A stretch of 64,000 bases of DNA from assembly GCA_910890315.1 (NCBI GenBank), contig CAJVGD010000002.1, positions 62,001-126,000 on the forward strand. Reading direction: 5' to 3'. Position numbers and translations under genes: made by a program. The notes beneath the pieces are model-generated. The model was not told the origin of the DNA. It saw nothing but the letters and a program-made list of their open reading frames with translations, and did not search any database. The stretch is from Serendipita indica DSM 11827. Its lineage: Eukaryota; Basidiomycota; Agaricomycetes; Sebacinales; Serendipitaceae. This document shows, one piece after another, positions 21,602-32,983 of this stretch; the stretch's first letter is position 1, and each line of letters starts with the position of its first letter.

Positions 21602-22549
21602 TTACTGGTAGGTCTTCTGTGCCTCGTTGGCCTTGTCCGCTGCAAGGTTAAGGTATGCATTCACGCCTTCGCTGGCGGATTGCTTCAAGTCTTGTGCACG
21701 GGCGGCGGTATCGTCAGCGGTAGACTGGGTGGTCGATGCAGCTTGTCCGTATGTATTCGCAGTAGAGGCCTTTGTCGAGTCGTACGTATTGGTGGCCGAC
21801 GCCTTGGTCTGATCGTAGGTATTCGAGGAACTTGCACTCGCTTGGTTTACTTTATCCTTGGCAGTGTCAACGTACGGCTGCGCAGTATTCTGAGCAGCGG
21901 CGACATTGGACTGTGCGGTTTGAGAGGCGTTGGAGGCGGCGTTGTTGATGTCCTGGGCAATTTGCGTCGTGTTGGCACCCGTGACGGTCGCGTGAGCGGA
22001 TTGGAGGTACTGTGCACCCGTGTTGAGCGCGGATGCAGCGGTGGATTGGATCGTCGGGATTACACCCGTCGCGTTGGGATCAGCAGGTGCGACGGCGCGG
22101 CTCGCAGACTCGACGTAGGATGTAGCGGTGCTAAGTGCAGTTGCGGTGAGATCCTTTGCTTGGTCGACATATGTCTTGGTGTCGGTCGACTGCAAAGACT
22201 GGACGTCTCGCTGGCCTTCGGCAACAGCGGCATTGGTCGTGTTTGTAGCGTTGGTTTGGAGATTGTTTAGAGCATTGGAAGCTTGTTGCCCTGCGTTTGT
22301 AAGTGTTGTCTACAATCGTCAGTCAATCATTCAAGGTCACATAAAAAGATTACGACTTACCCCCGCCTGGGCAGCATAATTTTGGGCAGTCTCTGCTGCT
22401 GACTGACCATATGTCTTTGCTTGCTCAACATAAGTTCCTGCGGTCGTCGCCGCGTTGTTGGTCTCCTGCTTTGCGCGCTCGTTGGTGTACGCGGCGGTTT
22501 CTACAGCGCTAGTGGCTGCGTTCTGTGCTTGTGAAGTGTATGAAGACAT
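21602..22549 (-). CDS. LEA/apolipoprotein-like Ala-rich repeat protein
   Basis: Hydrophilic, Ala/Thr/Asn/Gln-rich protein of 298 aa in two exons (22361..22549 and 21602..22309) joined in phase 0. It is built from amphipathic 11-residue-like repeats, for example YVEQAKTYGQSAAETAQNY, and three near copies of ASATNTYDQTKAST-type units near the C-terminus. There are almost no Cys or Trp residues. This composition matches group-3 LEA and apolipoprotein-like proteins that are disordered when wet and fold into helices on drying or at lipid surfaces. A role in desiccation or stress protection is inference. No signal peptide is present. It stands alone between divergent genes. Confidence 0.72.
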
Positions 22550-22963
22550 ATCGCTATAAGGTTAAAGATTCTTGACTTTTGTCGTCCTGATGAGCCTGGC
22601 GGGACCGTCTTTTATGCCCGAGAGCGGCGCGGAGCGCTATGACGTTGGACAGTGACGACATTCCGCGGCTATTGTTGGGCCACTGGACGTCTTGTGACTC
22701 GTGATTCCAGGAATCAGTCAACTTACAATGTCAGCAAAGCCGTCGACGGGTCGGAGTGGCAGCCAACTTGAACCACACTTTGTCGGCCTCAACTCTGCAT
22801 GGGTCTCAAAACCCTCTAGAAATTACCAAGTCGACTTTAAATTGCTTGTATCACTGTTTGGGAGCAATTTGACGAGTCACTACGGACGGTCCTTGGCCAA
22901 ATGTCAAAGTAAGTCCCCGGCACGAGAAATCATCATCTTGGTACTGATAAACAAAAAAGATTA
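22550..22963. promoter_or_regulatory. Divergent promoter region, LEA-like gene / ADCK2-like gene
   Basis: 414 bp between the start of the LEA-like gene (minus) and the ATG of the ADCK2-like kinase (plus). The segment contains small ORFs without recognisable features. No TATA box, repeat or RNA gene stands out. Confidence 0.4.
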
Positions 22964-25301
22964 ATGCCAATCGTGCGCTGTTCGTGGCGAAAGCCAATTC
23001 GACCGGTTCATACGTCTTTGCAAATCACCCGGCATGTCCCAACACGGCCCTCTATACTCCATAGACCATACTCTACAACATCCAAACACTCTAATGTACC
23101 TCAATGGCTTGTTTATGGTGCCCCCGTACTCGTCATAGGCGGTGTGCTTTACAGCCTGCGGTCTACCAACTCGCCGACTCTCGACGTGATCATAGACTCA
23201 CCGGCATGCATCCCTGCAAAAGCACCGCAACCCACTTTTCTTATTCCCTCTCCTCCGGACAAGAGCTTTCTATCCAAGATTGCCGATTTCCTACGGCGGC
23301 ATATCTTCTCTCCCATACGGACAGGGCTACGCTTTCTTCACCTCGTCATCATCTTTTCTCCCGTCGTCTTCACTGCTCCTATGCTTTTTATTGGCGTGCC
23401 AGATAGTAAACTTGGGGGCGAACGATGGTACGCCATTCAGCCTTCCATTCTGATTGTTCTGACTATTTTAGGGGCGCTATCTGGTGGTATGATGCCTTGA
23501 CCAGGAGCATGCAGCGAGCTGGTCCAACATTTATCAAGGTATGAGTGGAGTTGCTCTGTGAAGCATGCTGATAGTTTCAGTTGGCACAATGGGCAGCATC
23601 CCGCCGTGACCTCTTTTCAATGGAGCTCTGCAACCGGCTCGGTAGCCTTCATTCGACCACCAAACCGCACCATATCGGCCATACGATCTCTGTCGTTGAA
23701 AAGGTCTTTTCGCGACCATTTGTCGAGGTCTTCGAGTCGTTTGACCCGGAACCAATTGGTTCAGGGGCGATAGCTCAAGTGTATCGTGCTACACTTCGCA
23801 AGGACCTCCTCTCGGAGGACTATCTCTCGGCAAAGAGACCACGGACCTACTCTCCTTTCTCGCATGACACCAAAGGGCCTCTTTCACTTCCCGTACCCCT
23901 TCCTCCTCTCACTCCAGATCAGCCACCGCCGCTCTCGCCGACTGCCGTCGTCGCCGTCAAAGTCCTCCACCCAAAGGTTGGAGACATGATTCGCCGGGAT
24001 TTGTCAATCATGTCATTCTTTGCACGCGTACTCAACCTTTTACCCGGAGTTCACTGGTTGTCGCTCGACCAAGAGGTCCAAGTCTTCGGGAGCATGATGA
24101 ACGAACAGCTCGACCTGCGGCATGAGGCCGCCAATCTCAAGCAATTCGAAGACAACTTTAAGAACCGGCGCACAGCGGCGGTGTCGTTCCCTCGACCACT
24201 GGCAGAATACACGAGCCACGATCTCCTGGTGGAAGAATTTCAATACGCAGTGCCTCTAGGCGCATTTTTAAGATGGGGTGGAGAGTCATATGATACGGCC
24301 ATTAGTACCATGGGCCTTGATGCTTTTTTGGTGCGTGTGAACGGTTTTTCGATGTTATTGATTCTAATGCCGTCCAGAATATGCTTCTCATTGACAACTT
24401 TGTGCACGCCGACTTGCATCCCGGCAATATTCTCGTCAAGTTTTACAAACCAACAACCTCGTTTGTGCTCAAGTCAATCATGGCGTCCCTCTTCCACAGT
24501 AAACCTCCTGTCGACCCAGTCAAGACGTCTGAAGCCGACGCCGTGATCACCGACCTCCTTCGTATCCGGAAGACGGGCACTCGCGACGAATGGCGCGCCG
24601 CTCTCCATCGTCTCCACGACGAAGGATATCAACCCGAGCTCGTCTTTCTCGACGCCGGACTTGTCACGACACTCAGCGAACGCAACCGCCGAAACTTTTT
24701 GGAGCTTTTTAGGGCGATTGCGACGTTTGATGGATATCGTGCAGGCCAACTCATGATCTCACGAAGCGCGTCACCAGAGTTGGCAATCGACCCGGAGACG
24801 TTTGCGCTCAAGATGCAGCATCTCATACTGAGTGTGAAAGCGAAGACGTTTTCTCTGGGGCAGATACGGATATCGGACGTGCTCAGTCAGGTGCTGAAGA
24901 ATGTGCGCGAACATCATGTCAAGATGGAAGGAGATTTCGTGAATACGGTGATCAGTGTTCTATTATTAGAGGGTATTGGACGGCAGTTGGACCCGGGGAT
25001 GGACTTGTTCAAGAGTGCGCTGCCGATTCTTCGTCAGCTCGGACGTACAGTTACAGCGCGTGATGCGATTCAGGATGGTGTTCAGGGAAATACGGGAGCG
25101 ATGATCAAGGTGAGTCCATTTCCTGTTGTAAGGACGGGCTTTGATGGTTTTCCGCTAGTTTTGGGTTTGGCTAGAGGCTCGCGAGCTCATCAATGCGGCC
25201 GTGGTTAACGTTGACGAAATGATCAAGGTTGATTGGTGCGTGGGAGATGCTCTTGAACCACTTGCGCTGACCGTCGCTTCAGGCTGAGCCCGAATGTATA
25301 G
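22964..25301 (+). CDS. ADCK2-like UbiB/ABC1 family atypical kinase
   Basis: Mitochondrial UbiB-family protein, related to human ADCK2 and linked to coenzyme Q and lipid metabolism. Exons 22964..23427, 23472..23538, 23581..24330, 24378..25109, 25177..25235, 25283..25301 total 696 aa plus stop. The basic N-terminus with HRPYSTTSK looks like a targeting peptide and is followed by a hydrophobic segment. The KxGQ block reads GPTFIKLAQWAASRRDLF, with Ala in place of Gly. The nucleotide loop is PIGSGAIAQVYRAT. The ATP-binding Lys lies in VVAVKVLHPKVG. The catalytic loop is NFVHADLHPGNILVKF and the metal-binding DFG equivalent is LDAGLVTTL. A Pro-rich insert sits between the loop and the Lys. All expected kinase motifs are otherwise intact. 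Confidence 0.9.
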
Positions 25302-25773
25302 ACCTAATCTTATCCGCCATGTATACGTCCACTAGGGAAAGATTCCGATCAGTCGGAGGTGCACCTGGAGGCCGGCCACGACGCGTGTAGGCCGTATCAG
25401 GAGGGGGATTTGCAATACGAAGCCGCGCATCCTCTTGGCTGATAGATCGGCTACTAAGAACAAGCCTCAAGGTGTCAGTTTGTAAACCAGATTTTCTGTT
25501 TTTGAGCGTCTAGGTGAGACGTGCGATCGCTGCTGATTTTCCAATGGCGGGAAGTCCCTTGGTGGCTGGCTTTGCTCTCTGTTTTGACCAGGGACGAAGC
25601 GGTCTCGACTCGACGGAAACAAGCTGGACGATTGGCACTTGACCGCTGCCATATTCCCGTCGATATTCGCTCCAGAGCACACCGCTTAGCTTTCACAACA
25701 AAATCTGTTTATATCCCGTTCAATTTATTGAGTAAAATTGCTGCTGGACGCTATAGAGGACACTGGCGGCGCT
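25302..25773. other. Intergenic region without recognisable gene
   Basis: About 470 bp between the ADCK2-like gene and the Zn2Cys6 gene, both on the plus strand. Minus-strand ORFs of 60-75 codons overlap one another and have no domain-like features. It probably holds the 3' end of the first gene and the promoter of the second. Confidence 0.4.
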
Positions 25774-28700
25774 ATGGATCCCGAGTCTGGCAAAGCAAAG
25801 AAGTTGGCCACTAGTTGCGCTGAATGCAAGAGGTACGCGCTGTTCTATCGCAATGTAGTAGCTTATATAGCGCTCTGTTCCCGATCTCGTCTCCCGCGTC
25901 GTTCGTTGCTGCGTGTTCACCCTTATGTCATCTCATAAAGGCTCAAGGTCGGCTTCTCCAGCTATCCATACGTGTCCCAGAGCCTGACATTATATTCCCT
26001 CTGTTTTGCGCGCCTCGTCGACACCGCCAATGCCGACGCGTCTGTCACCCGGCGACCGGCACGACATGTAGATGAAGTGTGATCGAAATGTGCCATGCTC
26101 TTCCTGCACAAAGGTTTTCTTTTTGGGTTTTAGAGGGCGAGCGGATGGCTGATTCGATTCAAGCGCGGATTATCCAACCTATGTCTCTCCAACGGCACTC
26201 TCAGGCCAGGGAAAGGCACCAGGTGTGACCTTTGATTGTCTATTATTTAGCTAACAAAGACTCGACAGATATATCCTTGCCTCCACCGAGGAACTCCATG
26301 CAAAGATCGACCAATTACTCGAACGAGCAAGAGACCTCGAGGTTGCGCTCGACGCATCATATTCCTTGCACTCTACCACCACGCATGGGCTGCTAAGAAA
26401 GGACTTGCTCGTCGAAGGGTCGCGTCTCGCTCTCGAAAAGGAGCATGAGGAGGAACCAGAAGTGCCAGTAGCTGCACTCGGTACTCTAAAAAGTGAGTAA
26501 ACTTCCTTTATTGACCGCTTAATACTCAGCATCTTTAGTCTCTCAAAAGACGGGTGGTGCAGCGTGGATCGGCTCAACGGCCTCGTCCTACTTTTTTGTT
26601 CATGACGTGAGTTGACAGTATCTACGAACGTTGTCTCACATGATATAGGACGATAACGCCTCGGTCACATCCTCTGTTGACACCCTTCCGGAGCACGATC
26701 ATATGCTACGGGAAATGTGTGGCTCTCTTCCCAGCAAAGAGGAAGGTCTGTTGAACCACGAATATCCATAACTGGTGTTGACTTTATTCAAGCATGGTCC
26801 CTGTTAGAGTCCTATCACGAGAACTTTACGTGGAAGTATGTGCTTTGGTTCTGTACTACTATCTATTGACTTTCACAGCTATAACCCAATTCCACGCACC
26901 GTCCTCATTCGCGAATTTCTATCTCCTACATATGATCCGCGTCAAGGTCCACCTTCTCTGCTTCACCTCTCTGTCCTCTTTTCCATGTTCTCCATCGGCA
27001 TCCTCGTAGATCTTTCGAGGGCACCAAACTCGGCCGAGGCAAAGATGTATCGTGATGTCGCCAAGATCCCACTAGACATTGAGTCTGTCTCAAAGGACAC
27101 GTCGATTGTCACGCTTGAAGCACTTATTATGTATGCGCAGGCCATTCAGTGGTCTGATGATCCCAATGGACCCGCAAATACGTGGACGTATCTAAGCCTG
27201 TCAGTGACTTTGGGTGAAAGTGTGAGTTTAGACGCACATCTTGACATGGTAACTAATTCACACTTTCAGATTGGACTACGTATGTATACCAAATTTATGT
27301 TTATTTACTCATGAGTCCTAGACCGGGATCCAAAATCTACTTGGGATATGGACGACGCAATGACCCTCCGTAGACGTCGCGTTTTCTGGTAAAATCTATC
27401 CTTATATGTGATATATATCTGACAATGTATAGGGAACTAATTTACATGGTCACTTGGCAGTGCTTGATTCACGGACGACCACCGCTGCTCACCCAACGCC
27501 ATATCGATGTTCAGTTGCCTCATGAGGAGACAGAAGAGAGTATGGGAACGGATCCAGCTTGTAAGTCTCATATTTCTCGTCTGCAGTCTGTTAATTATGT
27601 TCAGTTCATCTATGGCGATACCGATGGACAAAGGAAATCGGTTGGGTCATAGCAGACCAATTGCTCGCACCGGCCTATCCGCCCACTCATGCACTTGTCA
27701 TGAAGATTGACAAAAAGATTCGCGAATTTGGATTTCCATGGGATGTGGATGTCAAGCCAGAAGATCCCGACGACATTGGCGTTTTGCAGGATTTTGAGAA
27801 CATGATGATGAATGGTATCCTCGAACTCACCTCGTTGCATGTTCATCGAGGATTCTTTGCACATGCGCTCTTCCAGTGCCCGACAGATCCTTTGACATCT
27901 AAGTTTGCAGCGTCCGTTTATGCAGCGTGGGTTTCCCCCCTTAGACTTGGGTATGCGCATGGCTAAAACTGTTTCAAGATTTGGAGCGGCTTGTCGGATC
28001 ATTCAGCGTTCTCGAGATTATCATTCACGAAGACCCCTCATCATGAAGAGGAGTAACATTATGTATTCTCACACCTTTTCTGCCGCAGTCATTGTCGGTG
28101 CAATTGCCACCCAAGCACCTCAATGTTCGTTGGCGACCGCAGCGCTGCACGAACTGGGTGCGTGATCGAGTTCCCCCATGACATACCTGGCTCACGTTAC
28201 GTAGATACGGCCTGTGCCATCTTCAAGTTTGGCCAAAATAATATGCGTGTGCAAAAGATACTGGTCCGTCCCCGTTGACTAAATTGTATATCGCTCACGG
28301 TCAGTAGTATATTATGACACGTTTACAGTCCAAAGCACGAGATATCTATCAATCTCGTGGCTCTATGGTTCGAGCACCCGAAGCACCTGTAGACCTGCCA
28401 GGAATCATTGGCGGTCCGTCGGTTGTCAAATCTGGATCTCGTTCTCCCGAGGGGAGTACGAGGCATAGCAACTCTCCAGAAAGTTCTTCCCCTGCGACAT
28501 ATGAACCCCAAAACCCAACCATTCTCTCTTCGCCACCCGAAGTACAAGCCGCCAATGAACCGCTCACCCCTCAGAACAGCTCTCGACCACTCCCAGATGA
28601 ATATGCATATACTCAACAGCCCTTTGATACGGGATATCAGGCGGGACCTCCTGTTGATTGGACGTCCTCACAGTACTTTGTTCCGCAAGCTCCGCCAGAG

Positions 28701-29066
28701 ATGTATATGCAACCTTCACGAATAGGCGCTCCTCAGTCGCATGACCCTTACGTCTGGCAGCAAGCGAACCCAATGCCAGTACCAGAGATACACCAGCGAA
28801 ACGTACGCTCTTCAACCATTATTGCACCTGTCAGGACACCACAGTACCACGACATTCACCCTCCGCCACCACCAGCCCATCGCGTTCCACAGCATAGTCA
28901 CCACCAGTCGCGAGAGGTGTACCACAATGTGCCGCAGTATCAATATCCACTGCATACCAATCAGCATCCGCATTCTCACACACAGACCATGGCTGATAAT
29001 CAGAATCTGGTGGTGGCACCAGACCAAAGCTGGTCGATATTTCTTGGAAGGATGGGTGTACAATAA
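25774..29066 (+). CDS. Zn(II)2Cys6 transcription factor with fungal_trans domain
   Basis: Nuclear DNA-binding regulator. The binuclear zinc cluster is assembled from three exons: SCAECKR, MKCDRNVPCSSCTK and RGLSNLCLSNGTLRPGKGTR, which gives six Cys with normal spacing. A linker and dimerisation coiled coil follow (STEELHAKIDQLLERARDLE). The middle homology region is typical: HLSVLFSMFSIGILVDLSR, EALIMYAQAIQW, IGLHRDPKSTWDMDDAMT, RRRRVFWELIYM. The C-terminal exon (28314..29066) is Pro/Gln/His-rich and disordered, with PPPPPAHRVPQHSHH, likely an activation region. There are about a dozen short introns. No target genes can be named, and there is no metabolic cluster around it. Confidence 0.88.
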
Positions 29067-29242
29067 GTTAATCACTAGCCGCTACTCTGCTCGAAATAGC
29101 ACTGAACCGGTATTGCTCAACGAACGCTTGTTTGTTCTCGGTAGACTCGTGAAAATGGAATATCTCAATTTGGAGCTTAGTATGAGACTGTTTGACGTGG
29201 TGAACAGTTGTCGACCTTACCACATCCATTCCCTTGTCTAAG

Positions 29243-32200
29243 ATGCCAGCCATCACGCTTCCGCTAAGTTTTAACAACTCGTTCTGGACCCAAGTGCGAA
29301 CAATTATACCAAATTTGGCCACTTGTAGCTAACACGATATCCAAAGGACTACCGACGTGGGCTCGAGACGCTATTCAACAAGCTAGAGCAGGTAAGTCTG
29401 ACCTTAGAAGAGTCTTTTGATCTTCTGACCGCTTTATAGGGCGTCTTGGAGAACGAGGAAATCACCAACTTTATCGAGGTGCGTGCGCGCTCCCTTGTCC
29501 GGCCGCAATCCAAGCCCGACGCTCGTTGATGGCAACAAACACAGGCTCGTGTCAATGCAGAATTTGATCTCGCACAAGCTCTGACGATGCCAGTCGCCTC
29601 GGCACCGCGAGGTGCGCCCACCACTGGGATCGTCTTGCTCGATAGCTCATTAAGTTCTGGCTCGTTCGGTTTATAGGCACGGGGTTCGCCGCAGATGACG
29701 GTGCATCGCTTCTCATGGCGTTCTGGGGCCTCAAGCAGGAGACCAAGGCCCAGGGAGACGGACATAGGGCCGTGGCGAACGACCTGCAAGCGTTGGCGCT
29801 CCAGCCGTTTGCTTCATGGTCAAAGGGACACGCGCAGCGCGTAAAGGATGCAAAGATTAACGTGCTAGATCTCTGGGTAGGCGATTATGAGCAAGCGCTT
29901 GAAGAGGTCAACAAGCTCCGCGAGACGTATTATTCCAAGACGCGTAAAGCAGACGAGGCGGAAGATGAGTGAGTGTAGTTTTTTGAACTCCAATTGTAAG
30001 CTGATATCGATCATAGTGCCAAGTTTGCACCGAATACGGATTACAGCGACCACTACACCGCAACCTCTCCTCGCCAAAACGGGAGGAATGCAGTAGTCAA
30101 CCGGACGCCAAGTGTCTCGGAGCGTATCGCGGAAAGACTCAGAGAGCTGCGAGGAAACAAGGCCGAAGGCGAAGACGCTTCTTCTGTGACGGTCCTGCAC
30201 TCTGAGGACAAGGCTGACGGAGAAATAACCCCAACCCTCCCTAAGGTTGACAAAGGCAAAGGCAAAGCTGTCGAAACCTCGTCTCCATTGGCAATGAGTC
30301 CTGTTGCTGCTTCTGCACCTCTCCCACCAGCCAAACCAGAACCCATGCTTCTCGCTGGAATTGCAATGAGCCCAGCAGCTGTATCTGCACTCCTCCGTCG
30401 AGCACGCGACGAGTTGCCTCTCCGCCCGGTGCGACTACCCATCATTGGCGAATATCCAGATTGCTTTACTGGAGAGGAATTCGTCAACTGGTTACGAGAG
30501 AATGTGGAAGCCTTTGGTGGTAGTCTTGATCACGCTGCAGAAGCTGCTCGCGAGTTAGGGGAGGATGAGGGACTGCTCAGGCGCATCGGAGAGATTGGCA
30601 ACGTCTTCGAGGTATCCAACGAAGCCTTCTATCAATTCCGCCCAAAGGTAAGTCCTTCAAAGTAGCTAGAGAACCTATCTTGACGGCATATTTAGGCCTT
30701 TAATCTCGAAGAGGCGCGAGCAGACAATCTAAAAGCGCCTGCCGCTAATCTTCAGCCGATGGCGGACAATCTCCTCAAACGATCTGGCACCCTTGCCAAC
30801 TTTGTGATGAAGCAGATCAAAAGCAACAGTAACATTCCACCACATGTCAAGGCCAGACAGGAAGCCCAGGAAGCGGATGAGGCATACAAGAAGGCGGTTC
30901 GACAACTTGACCGACAAAGGCTAGCTCTCGAAGACCGAATTGAAGAGACATTAAAGCTTCTTCAAAAATGGGAGCTGGACCGACTCAGGATCATCAAGGA
31001 CGGTAAGTCATGCGTCACCCAATCATTCGGCGCTCATTTTGTCCAGTTCTCCTCAAGTATCACGCCACGCTGAGCAACACTCCATCGCACATTCAGCCTT
31101 CGATGGAGAGAGCATCAACCTTGATTGCATCGTATCAGCCGGAATCTGACTTGAACGCTCTCATCGAACGCTATAGGACTGGTCCCTTCCGTCCCGCACC
31201 CCATATCTACGAATCTGTGTCGCACGATATGATAGATGTTAGCTTTGGGTTTGACTTGAGAAGATGGGCTGGAGAGAGTGGATGGGCTGCCGTTCGTGTG
31301 CCGGAGGATGAAAAGAAACCGAATGCCATTCCGCCACTTCTGAGGAGCCTCCTCGAGGCGTTAGAAAAGGCTTACACCAAGCTTCCAACTGACGAAGGTA
31401 TGTTTATTCAAAATGATGTTCGTTCTGGTCTGACGATAATGACAGACAAGCGACGAACATGGATTTATGAGATCCCTCTTCCAGTCCTTCATCATCTCCG
31501 TGAAGCCCTTAACTCCCAGCCACCCGACACTGAGGTTCCGGTCGAATTCTTTGAGAAGGTGGATGCACCCGTTCTTGCTGGCATCACTCGGTTATGGCTA
31601 CTTGAACTCGACCCTCCTGTGTGCATGTGGGAAGGATGGGACGACATTCGCAAGATTTATCCTGCAGGTGAGTAGAGCTTGAAGACGCCGGAATATTACC
31701 TGACATTCGCTAGTGGGCGCAAAGTTGGAGGTGTCAGAAGCTCAGCACATTGAGAATGTTCAGAATGCGCTGTTCAAGGTTCCGAAGGTTCACCTCTACG
31801 TCCTGGATGCAGTCATCAAGCATCTCAAAAAGGTAAGCTTCTTGCTCAGAGTGGGGGTCGCTGCTGATATCTGGTAGTCTCATCGACAACACTAAATCTG
31901 AAGAGGATCCGGAAATCTATCTCACCAAGCTTGCATTTTCTCTCGGTCGCGGTAAGCCATTCAGTCCGATCGACTCCTTTCTAACAACATCCAGCTTTGT
32001 TGCGTCCCAGGCAAGAGACACATATTTCCATTCAGGACCGTCACCCAACCCGTAGGTTAAACCTGTGGGACTAAGTGCTCGCTAACTCTTCTTAGTTCTT
32101 TTCATTGATCTCATCAAGCACTACGATGCTATTTTGCCACCAACTGTCACCAAGAAGAAGCGGGAGTCCGAGAAGCCCTTGCCTGTGCGCAAGCGCACTA

Positions 32201-32841
32201 CTCTGGTTGATCAACGCATCAACCGTCGCAGCGTCGCAGCAAATCCAAAGCAACTATTGGAGGCTCGTGAGGCGCAGATCCGTGCCCCAAGCCCGCGTCC
32301 AGAGATTGTTACGAAACCACCGACGCCCCCTCCAGCAAAGCAAAAGGACACTGACCTGCCACCAAGGCCAAAGTTCACAACGCCACCTCCTGAGCGTGAT
32401 GAACCAGCAACTGCCAGCCAAGCGGCACCAGTCGTTGTGCAACCCACTTCAACGGAACAAGCCCAGTCGCCGACAAGTCCCAAGCAACCCGCGTCGCCAC
32501 CTATGGATGTAGGAAAGGCATCACTCTTGGAAGACAAGCCCGCGGCCTCGGGAGCAAGCTTGACCCGGTCAGGTTCTGGAGAGACGTCAAGGGTACGAAA
32601 GCCAGGAGGTGCCCGTGGTCCTCGCGCCGCTCCAGGTGCTGCAGCTTCGGGAGGATCCTACGTTCATCATCGCCTGAGTTCCTACGGCTCGGCGGCTGGT
32701 GATGCAGCTGCAAGACCAAAGAGCCCGATCACGCCAGTTGCGGATCCAAAGGAGTATGTCCCTAAGAAGAAGGACGGAAGGACGAGCGCTGGTACGTTCG
32801 CCAGACTATCACATGCGGAAGGCGGTGATGATACCAAATAA
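29243..32841 (+). CDS. F-BAR/DEP/RhoGAP protein (Rgd2/Rga8-like)
   Basis: Membrane-curving regulator of Rho-type GTPases at growth sites. The start MPAITLPLSFNNSFW is followed by an F-BAR domain (DYRRGLETLFNKLEQG, then VNAEFDLAQAL and AFWGLKQETKAQGDGHRAVA). A DEP domain is inserted in the helical array: LPIIGEYPDCFTGEEFVNWL and GNVFEVSNEAFYQFR. The F-BAR helices resume with VKARQEAQEADEAYKKAVRQ. The RhoGAP-like region begins with MIDVSFGFDLRRWAGE and includes LWLLELDPPVCMWEGWDDIR and VHLYVLDAVIKHLKKLI. The tail is Pro/Lys-rich and disordered. No clear GxxRxSG arginine-finger loop is seen; the matching stretch reads KRRTWIYEIPLPVLHHLREA. About ten short introns are present. Confidence 0.85.
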
Positions 32842-32983
32842 ATATGTGACGCCCTCAGATTGGGTTAAGACATGGCACATGGTTAATACACAATGTATGG
32901 GTCTTGTAAACAAAGAATATGTTCCATTCTCGTACATTACATCCGATACATAAAGATAGGACATGTCCGAGAGTACTTACGAA

